In this document: positions 17,925-27,461 of the stretch, piece by piece
Numbering within the stretch: position 1 is the stretch's first letter
Layout of the letters: each line of letters starts with the position of its first letter
Assembly (NCBI RefSeq): GCF_014218705.1
Contig: NZ_JABBJF010000010.1
Coordinates: 1 to 64,000 of the forward strand
DNA: 64,000 nt
Direction of reading: 5' to 3'
From: Kluyvera sichuanensis
GTDB lineage: Bacteria; Pseudomonadota; Gammaproteobacteria; Enterobacterales; Enterobacteriaceae
Made by a program: the position numbers and the translations under genes
The notes under the pieces: generated by a model
Database searches by the model: none
Seen by the model: only the letters and a program-made list of their open reading frames with translations
Told to the model about the DNA's origin: nothing

Positions 17925-17968
17925 GATTTTCCTTCCCCGTAACACGGGAGACGATAAAATAAGTCGCC

Positions 17969-17992
17969 ATTATACCCCTATTTAAAATAGGG
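17969..17992 (-). promoter_or_regulatory. Possible yjiM promoter with overlapping inverted repeat
   Basis: On the minus strand TATAAT (17974-17969) lies 45 bases before the yjiM ATG, directly after a palindrome CCCTATTT-N-AAATAGGG (17976-17992). The palindrome covers the spacer region, where a repressor or redox regulator could act. No good -35 box is seen. Confidence 0.45.
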
Positions 17993-18001
17993 TTTTGTTG
18001 A

Positions 18002-18472
18002 TCATACCCCCAGCTCTCGGCTGTAGACCCGCGAAGATTCTCCCCAAGGATGGTAGCCTAACCCGTTAAATATGAACCCTGATTTCTCGTAAAACCCGTC
18101 GATGTCGGTGCACAGATGCAGCTGGCTAAACCCCAGCGTGTGGGCGTGCCGCGCGATATGCTCAATCAACCGCCGCGCCAACCCCTGCTGACGGTATTCC
18201 GGCTCAATATAGAGCGCACACAGCCACGGATACAGCTCGCCGCGGCTAATAAAATCGTTGGTAATCAACCCCGCACAGCCGATGATATGTTCGCCATCCT
18301 GCAGCCAGTACCACTGCGGCAGCGGGTTTTTCGCCCCCGGCGTGCGGCGCAGCGCGTCGTCGTAAACCATCATCGACGCTTCCGATGCCCACTGTTGCTG
18401 GAAATAGGCGATAACCGCCTCCATCTGCTCGGGATGGTCGCGTAAAGAACGAATAACGTACTGTGAACTCAT
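18002..18472 (-). CDS. GNAT-family N-acetyltransferase
   Basis: This protein of 156 residues has acetyl-CoA-binding motif A in ALYIEPEYRQQGLARRLIEHIARHA (R-x-x-G-L-A) and a C-terminal FYEKSGFIFNGLGYHPWGE segment. The substrate cannot be told from the sequence. The start at 18472 (MSSQYVIRS) overlaps the stop of the DUF2164 gene as ATGA, so the pair is translationally coupled. It ends 30 bases before the yjiM promoter region. Confidence 0.88.
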   Translation of the reverse strand: MSSQYVIRSLRDHPEQMEAVIAYFQQQWASEASMMVYDDALRRTPGAKNPLPQWYWLQDGEHIIGCAGLITNDFISRGELYPWLCALYIEPEYRQQGLARRLIEHIARHAHTLGFSQLHLCTDIDGFYEKSGFIFNGLGYHPWGESSRVYSRELGV

Positions 18473-18711
18473 AGAATTTTCTTCAGATCCATCTCTTCCT
18501 GAATGCGCTCGCTCCACGCAAAGTGGGTGCGAATCGCTTCATCAATCCCGGCGTTATAAAAGGCTGGCCCCAGTTTCTCGATAATAAAATCGATAAAGAA
18601 CTCTGCGTCGAACTGCTCCAGCTCGAGGTCGAACTGTTTAGCGCAGTAATCCGTTAGCTGATCGCGCAGCTTCTCGCGCTCGGCGGGGGTGAGGTTGATT
18701 TCCGTGCTCAT
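18469..18711 (-). CDS. DUF2164 family protein
   Basis: This small acidic protein of 80 residues (MSTEINLTPAEREKLRDQL) ends FAWSERIQEEMDLKKIL. It matches the DUF2164 pattern by memory; the family has no known function. The start at 18711 is chosen for an AGGAG-type site (GGAGTCTTT-ATG); the open frame runs further upstream through a REP element, which is not coding. It is coupled to the acetyltransferase downstream. Confidence 0.82.
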   Translation of the reverse strand: MSTEINLTPAEREKLRDQLTDYCAKQFDLELEQFDAEFFIDFIIEKLGPAFYNAGIDEAIRTHFAWSERIQEEMDLKKIL

Positions 18712-18728
18712 AAAGACTCCTGTGTCAT

Positions 18729-18758
18729 TCCCGGCGGCGCTGCGCTTGGCCGGGCTAC
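18729..18758. repeat. REP element, CCCGGCGGCG...CGGGCTAC type
   Basis: A 30-base unit tcccggcggcgctgcgcttg and on to gccgggctac is found here, doubled as an inverted repeat at 28367-28441, and again at 40007-40036. All copies are intergenic. A related GC-rich palindrome follows at 18766-18800. Confidence 0.8.
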
Positions 18759-18844
18759 AAGTTGGTAGCCCGGGCGAAGCGTTTACGCCGACCCCGGGGC
18801 GGCTCGATGCCGAATAATGCAATCCCAAGTGGCAGCTATCAATA

Positions 18845-18864
18845 TCACAAAGTCGACTTTGTGA
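18845..18864. promoter_or_regulatory. Perfect 20-bp palindrome upstream of the TauD-like gene
   Basis: TCACAAAGTCGACTTTGTGA is a perfect palindrome 55 bases before the start codon at 18919. It is followed by GAATATTTCTATATTC, which overlaps a likely -10 box (TATATT). Position and symmetry indicate an operator; the regulator is unknown. It is not a CRP site, as the half-sites face the wrong way. Confidence 0.65.
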
Positions 18865-18918
18865 CCCGGCGGAATATTTCTATATTCGGGTTTCTGACGA
18901 TTTTAAAGGGGCGCAATC

Positions 18919-19863
18919 ATGACTGCTGTGAACACTGCTGATACCGATTTTCCTTTACTGAACGTACGCCGCGTGGCGGGCAATATCGGCGCGGAGATCC
19001 GCGATATTCGCCTTTCCGCAAGTCTTGATGCCGACACCTTCGCCCAGCTCGACGCGGCGCTGGTCAAATACAAAGTGCTGTTCTTCCGCCAGCAAGGTCA
19101 CCTGACCGATGCCGAACATCAGGCTTTCGGCGCGCGCTTCGGCAAGATTGTTCCCCACCCTACGGTACCGTCCCCGGAAGGCACCAAACTGTTTGAGCTC
19201 GACGCCTCCAAAGGCGGCGGCCGCGCCGACTCGTGGCACACCGACGTCACCTTCGTTGACGCCTTCCCGAAAATCTCCATCCTGCGCGGCGTCACCATCC
19301 CGGAATACGGCGGCGACACCGTTTGGGCCAACACCGCCCGTGCCTACGAGCAGTTGCCGGAGACGCTCAAGCGCTTCGTCGACACCCTGCACGCGGTGCA
19401 CAGCAACGATTATGACTACGGTGCCGAGCGCGTCGTCGTCGAAACGCACCGCCTGGCGCATCACCAGAAAGTGTTCGTCTCATCCCTGTGGGAAGCCGAG
19501 CACCCGGTGGTGCACGTCCACCCGGTCAGCGGTGAACGCGCGCTGCTGCTGGGGCATTTTGTCAAACGGCTGGTGGGTTTTAGCTCGCGGGAATCCGCGC
19601 AGCTGTTCGAACTGCTGCAAAACCGCATCACCCGCCTCGACAACACCGTGCGCTGGCAGTGGCAGCAGGACGATGTGGTGATTTGGGACAACCGCAGCAC
19701 CCAGCACTACGCGGTCAACGACTACGGCACCCAGCCGCGCGTGGTGCGTCGGGTGACGGTGGAAGGGGAGATTGCGGTAGGGGTGGATGGCAGCAAAAGT
19801 CACACGGTTTCACGGCCGCAGGATGCGGCGAATGGGGAAGGTGCGGTTAGCGCTGTCTCCTGA
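18919..19863 (+). CDS. TauD/TfdA-family 2-oxoglutarate-dependent dioxygenase
   Basis: This protein of 314 residues has the Fe(II) facial triad: H-x-D in DSWHTDVTF (about residues 106 and 108) and the distal His in RSTQHYAVNDYG (about 262); the 2-oxoglutarate Arg is in RVVRRVTVEG. It resembles the sulfonate/alkylsulfate branch (TauD, AtsK), where oxygenation releases sulfite or sulfate from organosulfur compounds. No tau or ats transporter is next to it, so the substrate is open. It converges on yjiR with 2 bases between the stop codons. A perfect palindrome sits upstream. Confidence 0.9.
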   Translation: MTAVNTADTDFPLLNVRRVAGNIGAEIRDIRLSASLDADTFAQLDAALVKYKVLFFRQQGHLTDAEHQAFGARFGKIVPHPTVPSPEGTKLFELDASKGGGRADSWHTDVTFVDAFPKISILRGVTIPEYGGDTVWANTARAYEQLPETLKRFVDTLHAVHSNDYDYGAERVVVETHRLAHHQKVFVSSLWEAEHPVVHVHPVSGERALLLGHFVKRLVGFSSRESAQLFELLQNRITRLDNTVRWQWQQDDVVIWDNRSTQHYAVNDYGTQPRVVRRVTVEGEIAVGVDGSKSHTVSRPQDAANGEGAVSAVS

Positions 19864-19865
19864 CA

Positions 19866-21302
19866 TCAACGATGGGCGGTGGTTTCATCCCACTCCATCG
19901 CCACCTTCACCGCCATCCCCAACTGCACCATCACCTCCCGATGCTTGTCGATCGGCGGCAGCGCGCAGTTGATCCTCAAGCAGTTCCGATACTTCCCGGA
20001 TGCCGAAAACAGCGATCCTGGTGCCACCTGGATCTTCATCCGGCATAGCTGCTGGGCGACGCAGACCATATCCACCTGCTCGGGCAGCTCCACCCACAGC
20101 ATAAAACCGCCGGTTGGGCGGGTGACGCAGATCCCGCAGGGGAAGAACTCGCGCAGCCAGCAGGTGTAGATCTCCATGTTGCGCTGGTAGATCTGCCGCA
20201 TCCGCCGCACGTGGCGGTGGTAGTGGCCTTCGCGGATAAAGTTAGAGGCGGCAAGCTGGGTCGAGGGTACGTTGGTGCCGCTGGCGGCGTATTTCATCTG
20301 CAACAGCTTGTCGTAATAGCGGCCCGGTGCAATCCAGCCAATGCGCAGGCCGGGGGCGATGGTTTTGGTAAATGAGCTGCACAGCATTACCCGGCCGTCG
20401 ATATCCCATGAGTGGATAGTGCGCGGGCGCGGGTACTCGGTCGCCAGTTCGCCGTAAATATCATCTTCAAAAATCACAATGTCGTAGCGCTGGGCAAGGC
20501 TTAGCACCGCGCGCTTGCGGGCGTCGGGCATGATAAAACCCTGCGGGTTGTTGCAGTTGGGGACGAGGATCACCCCTTTGATCGGCCACTGATCCAGCGC
20601 CATCTCCAGCGCTTCGATGCTGATCCCGGTATTGGGATCGGTCGGGATCTCAATGGCCTTCAGCCCCAAACCGCGCAGTAGCTGCATGGTGCCGTAATAG
20701 GTGGGCGATTCAACGGCAATAATGTCGCCGGGCTGGCATACCGACAGCAGCGCCAGCGACAGCGCGCTGTGGCAGCCGCTGGTGATGATCAGATCGTCAG
20801 CGGTTACCACCGAACCGCCGTCAAGCATCAGACGGGCGATCTGCTCGCGCAGTTCACGGCGACCGGCCAGTTCGTCGTAGCTCAGCACATCAACGATGTT
20901 GTGCTGCACCACCCGGCTCATCTCGCGCCAGAGCGGCTTCAGGCTGGGCTGGGTGACGTCCGGCGAGCCGCCGCCGAAAGGGATAATCGATTTATCGCCG
21001 CGGGCTTCCAGCATATCCAGTACCTGATCCCACTGGGTGATCTCCACCGGGCGCTGTACCGGGCGCGACATCGGCGGTACCGGCGGCTGGGCTTTTTGTG
21101 GGGCGACGAAGTAACCGGAACGCGGCTGCGGGGTAATCAGCTGGCGCTGCTCCAGCGTCTGATACGCCTGCTGTACGGTGCTGATGCTGACGCCGTGCTC
21201 CTGACTCAGGCTGCGCACGGAAGGCAACTTCTCGCCATGACGATACAGCCCTTGTTCAATCCGCTCGGCCAGCAGGTTGGCCAGATGTTGGTAACGCGTC
21301 AT
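19866..21302 (-). CDS. yjiR: YjiR, MocR-type GntR / aminotransferase-fold regulator
   Basis: This protein of 478 residues has an N-terminal GntR winged helix (YRHGEKLPSVRSLSQEHGVSISTVQQAYQTLEQRQLITPQPRSGYFV) and a fold-type I aminotransferase domain with the PLP-binding Lys in LCSSFTKTIAPGLRIGW. MocR proteins use PLP as effector-sensing cofactor. It is close to E. coli YjiR, whose start (MTRYQHL) fixes the start here with GAGGATA upstream. Divergent yjiS lies 178 bases away. The regulated genes are unknown. Confidence 0.94.
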   Translation of the reverse strand: MTRYQHLANLLAERIEQGLYRHGEKLPSVRSLSQEHGVSISTVQQAYQTLEQRQLITPQPRSGYFVAPQKAQPPVPPMSRPVQRPVEITQWDQVLDMLEARGDKSIIPFGGGSPDVTQPSLKPLWREMSRVVQHNIVDVLSYDELAGRRELREQIARLMLDGGSVVTADDLIITSGCHSALSLALLSVCQPGDIIAVESPTYYGTMQLLRGLGLKAIEIPTDPNTGISIEALEMALDQWPIKGVILVPNCNNPQGFIMPDARKRAVLSLAQRYDIVIFEDDIYGELATEYPRPRTIHSWDIDGRVMLCSSFTKTIAPGLRIGWIAPGRYYDKLLQMKYAASGTNVPSTQLAASNFIREGHYHRHVRRMRQIYQRNMEIYTCWLREFFPCGICVTRPTGGFMLWVELPEQVDMVCVAQQLCRMKIQVAPGSLFSASGKYRNCLRINCALPPIDKHREVMVQLGMAVKVAMEWDETTAHR

Positions 21303-21480
21303 CGCTGTATCCTCAGTTTTCGCCATACAGATGAAAAAACCAGTACAGTCAGGCGAGAAAAACCGCACGCAGATACCGTTTTAGCGAATCTGTATGTTAA
21401 ATAAAAGTGTTTTTTGAATCTGTATTGCGGGGCCCGAAATCCGTGAAGATAAAGCCTCTGACAAGGTGAGGAGGTGGAGT

Positions 21481-21645
21481 ATGGAATTTCACGAGAACAG
21501 GGCGAAACAGCCGTTTATCGGTTTTGTGCAGGTAGGGCATTTTATTAAAAAATGGTGGGTACAGCAGCAAACGCGCCGCATATTGCAGAAAATGAGCGAT
21601 GAACAGCTCAAGGATATTGGGCTGCGACGTGATGAGCTGCGTTAA
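21481..21645 (+). CDS. yjiS: YjiS, DUF1127 small protein
   Basis: This protein has 54 residues, MEFHENRAKQPFIGFVQVGH onward, ending with the DUF1127 signature MSDEQLKDIGLRRDELR. It closely matches E. coli YjiS, including length. AAGGTGAGGAGG gives a strong ribosome site. The function is unresolved; Arg-rich DUF1127 proteins in other bacteria are small regulators of metabolism or RNA. It is too short for many gene callers. Confidence 0.92.
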   Translation: MEFHENRAKQPFIGFVQVGHFIKKWWVQQQTRRILQKMSDEQLKDIGLRRDELR

Positions 21646-21685
21646 AATACGGGCGGCGTGTTAAGACACGTCGCCCGCCATCGTT

Positions 21686-22330
21686 TTAACTGGCGACAAA
21701 TTGCCACAGGATCCAGCCGCCAAAACCGATCAGTATGCCACCGGCGGCCCGTTCAATTTTCCAGACAAGATTGCCCAAACGGCGCTGAACCTGAGGCAGC
21801 GCGATCAGCACGATCAACAGCAGATCCCATAGCAGCACAACGCTGGTCATCCAGACGCCGCATATCGCCTGTTGCGCCACGGTCACGTCCGGGCCCAGCA
21901 GCGCCGTCATCAGCGCCAGATAAAACAGCGCATTCTTTGGATTGAGTAGCGAAGAAGCTAAGCCTAATAGCAGCTGTTTCGTGAGCGACGGTCGTGCTGA
22001 GAGTGAGGCGTGCTGCCACTCCAGCTTCCCGGCGCGACTTTTCAGCAGCTGGCTGCCGACCCAGAGCAGATAGCCCGCACCCAACAGTTCGATAAGGGTG
22101 AAAAGCAGCGGCGCCTGGCGCAGCAGCCCCGAGCCAATCACCACCAGTAAAATATACAGCCCGTTCCCTGCCGCAATACCAAAGCACAGCCCGATGCTGC
22201 CGCGCAGCCGATAACGGATGGCGTAGCCAATCAGTAAAAAGAAGTCCGGCCCCGGGCTGAGCAGCGCCATAAAGTGCGCCAGCGCCAGTGCGGGAAACGC
22301 CGGAGGAAATAACGATGTGACCTGTTCCAT
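21686..22330 (-). CDS. LysE/RhtB-family amino-acid exporter
   Basis: This membrane protein of 214 residues has about six hydrophobic segments and the family motif FMALLSPGPDFFLLIGYAIRYRLRGSIGLCFGIAAGNGLY near the N-terminus. LysE/RhtB proteins export amino acids or derivatives using the proton gradient. It lies beside, and in the same direction as, an AraC-type regulator gene 47 bases upstream, so both may be transcribed together, divergent from the penicillin acylase gene. The substrate is not evident; release of phenylglycine- or amino-acid-like products of the acylase is a speculation. Confidence 0.92.
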   Translation of the reverse strand: MEQVTSLFPPAFPALALAHFMALLSPGPDFFLLIGYAIRYRLRGSIGLCFGIAAGNGLYILLVVIGSGLLRQAPLLFTLIELLGAGYLLWVGSQLLKSRAGKLEWQHASLSARPSLTKQLLLGLASSLLNPKNALFYLALMTALLGPDVTVAQQAICGVWMTSVVLLWDLLLIVLIALPQVQRRLGNLVWKIERAAGGILIGFGGWILWQFVAS

Positions 22331-22377
22331 AGCGACCTCAATGAAAAACGTGAGGTCAGCGTATGCCGGTGAACGCG

Positions 22378-23121
22378 TTAATTATTGTCAGATATTGACT
22401 GACCCAACGCGTATTGTCGCGGCGTGGCGGCCGTGTAGCTGACGAAGGTTTTGTGGAAATGACTCTGGTCGGCGAAGCCGGTCTGGTAGGCCACGTCGGC
22501 AATCTCGTCCCCGGCCCGCAGGTGTGCTTTCGCTAACTCCACCCGGGAATTGTTGAGAAAGCTGCCGGGGGTCAGGCCCGTATCCTGCTTGAACGTTCGG
22601 ATTAAGGTCTCTTTGCGCAGCGAGAAGCGCGCGGCGAACTCATCAAGGGAGGGCGGAGAGACGGGGTCAGCCAGCAGCGCCTGCAGTAATTGTTGGCTGG
22701 TGGCGCGCAGCGTTTCTTCACCTTTAGCGCTCAGTGAGAGGGCAGATAACAGAGCGGTCAGCGCGCCGGCGGACATCTGCTCGACAACGTTGAGATACAG
22801 ACGGAACAGCGCGTCATTGCGGATAACCTGCTGGGCTAATGGCTGTGGGGTATCGATATAGAGCATATGGTAGCTGCGCGGCTTCCCCTGTATCGGGTTG
22901 CAGCTGTGCGGCGCGTTAGCGGGGATCACGATGAGGTCACCGGGGGATAAAAGGTACTCCTGCCCATTGCAGACGCAGCGCGTTCCACCTTCCACAATCG
23001 CCCCGATTGAAAGCTGCGGGTGGCTGTGACGCTTATAGGCCTGCGTGCTCTGCCAGGTGCTGCGCCGTTCCAGTCCGGGCTGTCGGGTGAAGGTCTGATG
23101 AATATCGCGTGGTGTGGTCAT
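22378..23121 (-). CDS. AraC-family regulator with N-terminal cupin
   Basis: This protein of 247 residues has a beta-barrel effector domain (HPQLSIGAIVEGGTRCVCNGQEYLLSPGDLIVIPANAPHSC) and a C-terminal pair of helix-turn-helix motifs (LDEFAARFSLRKETLIRTFKQDTGLTPGSFLNNSRVELAKAHL and EIADVAYQTGFADQSHFHKTFVSYTAATPRQYA). Such AraC proteins often control adjacent LysE-type exporter genes. It is divergent from pac with a 222-base gap, so it could control both sides; that is inferred from position. Confidence 0.9.
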   Translation of the reverse strand: MTTPRDIHQTFTRQPGLERRSTWQSTQAYKRHSHPQLSIGAIVEGGTRCVCNGQEYLLSPGDLIVIPANAPHSCNPIQGKPRSYHMLYIDTPQPLAQQVIRNDALFRLYLNVVEQMSAGALTALLSALSLSAKGEETLRATSQQLLQALLADPVSPPSLDEFAARFSLRKETLIRTFKQDTGLTPGSFLNNSRVELAKAHLRAGDEIADVAYQTGFADQSHFHKTFVSYTAATPRQYALGQSISDNN

Positions 23122-23343
23122 TCGTTCGTCCCGGCGGTTTTTTATTTTTATATCACATCAGGGGAAAACGGTCAGGGATGAATGAAAATTAAACGATTCG
23201 CTTTAGATCACATTAAGCAATTTAATGTATCAAATAACTGATATAAGATTCACAGTTCATGCTGAAATCATTCGCAACGTATAGATAAATGCTGCTCCAC
23301 AGCTAGTATCAATTCGCTAATCATACACCTGCAAGAGGATACA

Positions 23344-25884
23344 ATGAAAAATACAAATCGTATGATCGTGAACTGTGTTGCTGCTTCCCTGATGTGTTCC
23401 TGGAGCCTTTCCGCGCTGGCGGCAGGCACCCAGACCGAGGTCAAGATTGTTCGCGATGAATACGGCATGCCGCATATTTACGCCGATGATACCTATCGAC
23501 TGTTTTACGGCTATGGCTACGTGGTGGCGCAGGATCGTCTGTTCCAGATGGAGATGGCGCGACGCAGTACTCAGGGCACGGTCTCTGAAGTGCTCGGCAA
23601 GTCGTTTGTGCGCTTTGATAAGGACATTCGCCAGAACTACTGGCCGGACTCGATTCGGGCGCAAATCGCGGCGCTCTCGCCGGAGGATAAGTCTATCCTG
23701 CAAGGCTATGCCGACGGCATGAACGCCTGGATTGATAAGGTTAACGCCAACCCAGACAAACTGCAGCCAAAACAGTTTTCGACCTTCGGCTTTGCCCCAC
23801 AGCACTGGCAGCCTTTTGATGTGGCGATGGTTTTTGTCGGCACCATGGCGAACCGTTTCTCTGACAGCACCAGCGAAATTGATAACCTGGCGCTGTTGAC
23901 GGCGCTCAAAGATAAGTACGGTAAACAGCAGGGTATGGCGGTCTTTGACCAGTTGAAATGGCTGGTGAACCCGTCTGCACCCACCACCATTTCCCCTAAG
24001 GAGAGCCACTACCCGCTCACCTTCGACCTTAAGAGCGCACAAACGGCAGCGCTCCTGCCGCGCTACGATCGCCCGGCACCGATGCTCGACCGGCCAGCAA
24101 AAGGTGCCGACGGTGCGCTGCTGGCGCTGACGGCGGGGCAAAACCGCGAAACCATCGCCGCGCAGTTTGCGCAGAGCGGGGCCAACGGGCTGGCGGGCTA
24201 CCCAACGACCAGCAACATGTGGGTGATTGGCAAAAGCAAAGCGCAGGATGCGAAGGCCATTATGGTCAACGGCCCGCAGTTTGGTTGGTACGCGCCGGCC
24301 TATACCTACGGCATTGGCCTACATGGCGCGGGCTATGACGTCACCGGGAATACGCCGTTCGCCTACCCTGGCCTGGTGTTTGGTCATAACGGCACTATTT
24401 CATGGGGTTCTACCGCTGGTTTCGGCGATGATGTCGACATCTTTGCCGAAAAATTGTCGAAGGATAAACCCGGCTATTACCAGCATAACGGGCAGTGGGT
24501 GAAAATGCTGAGCCGCGAAGAGACCATTAAGGTCAAAGACGGCCAGCCGGAGACCTTTACCGTCTGGCGTACCCTGCACGGCAACGTGATTCAAACCGAT
24601 CCCGCGACCGAAACGGCCTATGCCAAAGCGCGCGCGTGGGACGGCAAAGAGGTGGCATCGCTGCTGGCGTGGACCCACCAGATGAAGGCGAAAAACTGGC
24701 AGGAGTGGACGCAACAGGCGGCGAAACAGGCGCTGACCATCAACTGGTACTACGCCGATGTGAACGGCAATATCGGCTATGTGCACACCGGCGCGTATCC
24801 CGACCGCCAACCGGGCCACGACCCGCGTCTGCCGGTACCTGGCACCGGGAAGTGGGACTGGAAAGGGCTGCTCTCCTTCGATTTGAACCCGAAGGTGTAT
24901 AACCCGCAGTCGGGCTATATCGCCAACTGGAACAACTCGCCGCAAAAAGATTACCCGGCGTCCGATCTGTTTGCCTTCCTGTGGGGCGGTGCGGACCGCG
25001 TGACCGAGATTGACCGCATTCTTGATAAGCAGCCGCGCTTTACCGCTGACCAGGCCTGGGACGTGATCCGCAAAACCAGTCGTCAGGATCTGAACCTGCG
25101 GCTGTTCCTGCCTGCGCTGAAAGAGGCGACGGCGCACCTGCCGGTGAGCGACCCGCGTCGTCAGCTGGTGGATAAGCTGGTGGGCTGGGATGGCACCAAT
25201 CTGCTGAGTGAAGGCGGTAAAACCTATCAGCAGCCGGGGTCGGCGATTCTCAACGCCTGGCTGACCAGCATGCTCAAGCGAACGGTTGTCGCGGCGGTGC
25301 CGAAGCCGTTTGGCGATTGGTACAGCGCCAGCGGCTATGAGACGACGCAGGATGGGCCAACCGGCTCGCTGAACATCAGCGTGGGGGCGAAGATCCTCTA
25401 TGAAGCGCTGCAGGGCGAGAAGTCGCCGATTCCGCAGGCGGTCGATCTGTTTGGCGGAAAACCGCAGCAAGAGGTGGTGCTGGCGGCACTGGACGATGCC
25501 TGGCAGACGCTGTCAACGCGCTACGGTAATGACCTGAACGGCTGGAAAACCCCGGCGATGGCGCTGACCTTCCGGGCCAATAACTTCTTCGGCGTGCCGC
25601 AGGCGGCAGCGGAAGAAGCGCGTCATCAGGCGGAGTACCAGAACCGAGGTACGGAAAACGACATGATTGTGTTCTCACCGTCGGCCAGCAAAAGCCCGGT
25701 GCTTGCCTGGGATGTGGTCGCGCCGGGTCAAAGCGGGTTTATTGCCCCGGACGGTAAGGCGGATAAACACTATGACGATCAGCTGAAGATGTATGAAACC
25801 TTTGGGCGAAAATCGCTGTGGTTAACGCCGCAGGAAGTGGATGCGCATAAGGAATCACAGGAGGTTCTGCAGGTGAAACGGTAA
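23344..25884 (+). CDS. pac: Penicillin G acylase precursor
   Basis: This 846-residue N-terminal-nucleophile hydrolase is the same length as the E. coli W and Kluyvera enzymes and by memory is closer to Kluyvera. The Sec signal peptide ends ...SALA after residue 26; the alpha chain starts near [20 protein letters not shown]. The autocatalytic spacer ends GLAGYPTT and the beta chain begins with the catalytic Ser290 of [10 protein letters not shown]. The enzyme is processed in the periplasm and cleaves the amide side chain of penicillin G and other phenylacetyl or aryl amides, which is probably its natural nutrient role. Divergent AraC and LysE genes and a downstream aldehyde dehydrogenase surround it; the hpa genes that flank pac in E. 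coli W are absent. Confidence 0.97.
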   Translation: MKNTNRMIVNCVAASLMCSWSLSALAAGTQTEVKIVRDEYGMPHIYADDTYRLFYGYGYVVAQDRLFQMEMARRSTQGTVSEVLGKSFVRFDKDIRQNYWPDSIRAQIAALSPEDKSILQGYADGMNAWIDKVNANPDKLQPKQFSTFGFAPQHWQPFDVAMVFVGTMANRFSDSTSEIDNLALLTALKDKYGKQQGMAVFDQLKWLVNPSAPTTISPKESHYPLTFDLKSAQTAALLPRYDRPAPMLDRPAKGADGALLALTAGQNRETIAAQFAQSGANGLAGYPTTSNMWVIGKSKAQDAKAIMVNGPQFGWYAPAYTYGIGLHGAGYDVTGNTPFAYPGLVFGHNGTISWGSTAGFGDDVDIFAEKLSKDKPGYYQHNGQWVKMLSREETIKVKDGQPETFTVWRTLHGNVIQTDPATETAYAKARAWDGKEVASLLAWTHQMKAKNWQEWTQQAAKQALTINWYYADVNGNIGYVHTGAYPDRQPGHDPRLPVPGTGKWDWKGLLSFDLNPKVYNPQSGYIANWNNSPQKDYPASDLFAFLWGGADRVTEIDRILDKQPRFTADQAWDVIRKTSRQDLNLRLFLPALKEATAHLPVSDPRRQLVDKLVGWDGTNLLSEGGKTYQQPGSAILNAWLTSMLKRTVVAAVPKPFGDWYSASGYETTQDGPTGSLNISVGAKILYEALQGEKSPIPQAVDLFGGKPQQEVVLAALDDAWQTLSTRYGNDLNGWKTPAMALTFRANNFFGVPQAAAEEARHQAEYQNRGTENDMIVFSPSASKSPVLAWDVVAPGQSGFIAPDGKADKHYDDQLKMYETFGRKSLWLTPQEVDAHKESQEVLQVKR

Positions 25885-25896
25885 TCTTCCATCTGC

Positions 25897-25924
25897 CATC
25901 CCCCGTCTTATCCGGCGGGGGATG
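25897..25924 (+). terminator. GC-rich hairpin after pac
   Basis: A 9-bp stem CATCCCCCG/CGGGGGATG encloses a 10-base loop 13 bases after the pac stop. A T run is missing, so it may be a stabilising or REP-like element rather than a strong terminator. Confidence 0.5.
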
Positions 25925-26019
25925 TCTATTCGGAAAGCTCCGTTTATACCCAACTTTACGCCCGCAACCAGCCAGAATGACTACCCTTAATACCCTAAGC
26001 GGTAAAAACAAGGAGATTC

Positions 26020-27393
26020 ATGATGGCTTACCAGACAGTAAATCCTGCCACTAACCAGCTTATCAAAGCATACCCTTCTCATACAGATGCAGACGTTGAA
26101 GCGGCGCTGAAGGCGGCCGATGCGCTCTACCATTCCGACTGGGCAAAAGGGGATATCGACCAGCGTCTGCCGGTGCTGCACAAACTGGCTGATTTGATTG
26201 ATGCCCGCGCTGAGGAACTGGCAAAAATTGCCAGTCAGGAGATGGGTAAACTCATTGCCCAGAGCCGCGGCGAAGTGAAACTGTGCGCGCAAATCGCTCG
26301 CTACTATGCCGACAATGCAAAGCAGTTTCTTGCGCCGGTGAAGTACAAATCTGAGCTGGGCGAGGCGTGGGTTGAGCATCACCCTATCGGTGTGCTGATG
26401 GCCGTGGAGCCATGGAATTTCCCTTATTACCAGCTGATGCGCGTGCTGGCTCCGAACCTGGCGGCGGGTAACCCGGTGCTGGCGAAGCACGCCAGCATTG
26501 TACCGCACTGCGCGGAGGCCTTTGCGCAGCTGGTACGTGAAGCGGGCGCGCCGGAAGGGGCGTGGGCGAACCTGTATATCTCGCAGGAGCAGGTGGCGAA
26601 TATTATCGCCGACGACCGGGTGCAGGGCGCGGCGCTAACCGGTTCCGAAAAAGCGGGGAGCGTGGTCGCGGCGCAGGCGGCGAAGCACATCAAGAAATCG
26701 ACCCTTGAACTGGGCGGTAACGACGTCTTCGTGGTGCTGGATGATGCCAACCTCGATAAAGCGGTGAAAATTGGCGTCAATGCGCGTTTGAACAACGCCG
26801 GGCAGGTCTGTACTGCGGCAAAACGCTTTGTGCTGCATGAGAAAATTGCCGACGCCTTCCTGAATAAATTTACCGAAGCCTTTAAGCAGGCAAAAATCGG
26901 CGACCCGCTGGATGAAAGCACCACGCTGGGGCCGCTGTCGTCAAAAGACGCGCTGGAGACGCTGACCAAACAGGTCAACGAGGCGGTGAAAAACGGTGCG
27001 AAGCTGCATCTCGGCGGCAAGCCGGTGCAGCGTGATGGCAGCTTCTTCGAACCCACTATCCTGACCCATATTTCTCGCGATAACCCGGCGTATTTTGAAG
27101 AGTTCTTCGGCCCGGTCGCGCAGATTTACGTCGTTAAAAACGATGATGAAGCGGTCGCCCTCGCCAATGATTCCCACTATGGGCTGGGGGGCGCGGTATT
27201 TAGCCAGGATATTGAGCGGGCGAAGAAAATGGCCTCGTGCATTGAGACCGGGATGGTATACATCAACTGGCTGACTGATACCGCGGCGGAACTGCCGTTT
27301 GGCGGCGTTAAACGTTCCGGCTATGGCCGCGAGCTGTCGGATCTGGGGATTAAAGAGTTTGTGAACCAGAAGCTGGTGGTGGTCCGTCGATAA
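26020..27393 (+). CDS. NAD(P)-dependent aldehyde dehydrogenase, succinate-semialdehyde type
   Basis: This protein of about 456 residues has aldehyde dehydrogenase motifs: EPWNFPYYQLMRVLAPNLAAGN (cofactor), LELGGNDVFVVLDDANLD (general base Glu) and NNAGQVCTAAKRF (nucleophile Cys). Length and motifs resemble Sad/YneI, which oxidises succinate semialdehyde, though aromatic aldehydes are possible. AGGAGATTC precedes two adjacent ATGs (26020, 26023). It lies 135 bases after pac, with a hairpin in between, so it probably has its own promoter. A bidirectional terminator follows. Confidence 0.9.
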   Translation: MMAYQTVNPATNQLIKAYPSHTDADVEAALKAADALYHSDWAKGDIDQRLPVLHKLADLIDARAEELAKIASQEMGKLIAQSRGEVKLCAQIARYYADNAKQFLAPVKYKSELGEAWVEHHPIGVLMAVEPWNFPYYQLMRVLAPNLAAGNPVLAKHASIVPHCAEAFAQLVREAGAPEGAWANLYISQEQVANIIADDRVQGAALTGSEKAGSVVAAQAAKHIKKSTLELGGNDVFVVLDDANLDKAVKIGVNARLNNAGQVCTAAKRFVLHEKIADAFLNKFTEAFKQAKIGDPLDESTTLGPLSSKDALETLTKQVNEAVKNGAKLHLGGKPVQRDGSFFEPTILTHISRDNPAYFEEFFGPVAQIYVVKNDDEAVALANDSHYGLGGAVFSQDIERAKKMASCIETGMVYINWLTDTAAELPFGGVKRSGYGRELSDLGIKEFVNQKLVVVRR

Positions 27394-27403
27394 CGGCACT
27401 CAT

Positions 27404-27433
27404 AAAAAAACCTGCCATCTGGCAGGTTTTTTT
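27404..27433. terminator. Bidirectional terminator between the aldehyde dehydrogenase gene and yfaZ
   Basis: The stem CCTGCC/GGCAGG is flanked by seven A and seven T, so it can stop transcription from both convergent genes. Confidence 0.93.
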
Positions 27434-27461
27434 GTCGGTATAGCGCGCGTTTTCCGTTTTA

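Noticed and set aside
24400-25470. A 356-residue minus-strand open frame
   Set aside because: It is antisense to the penicillin acylase beta chain, which is strongly conserved; no features of its own.
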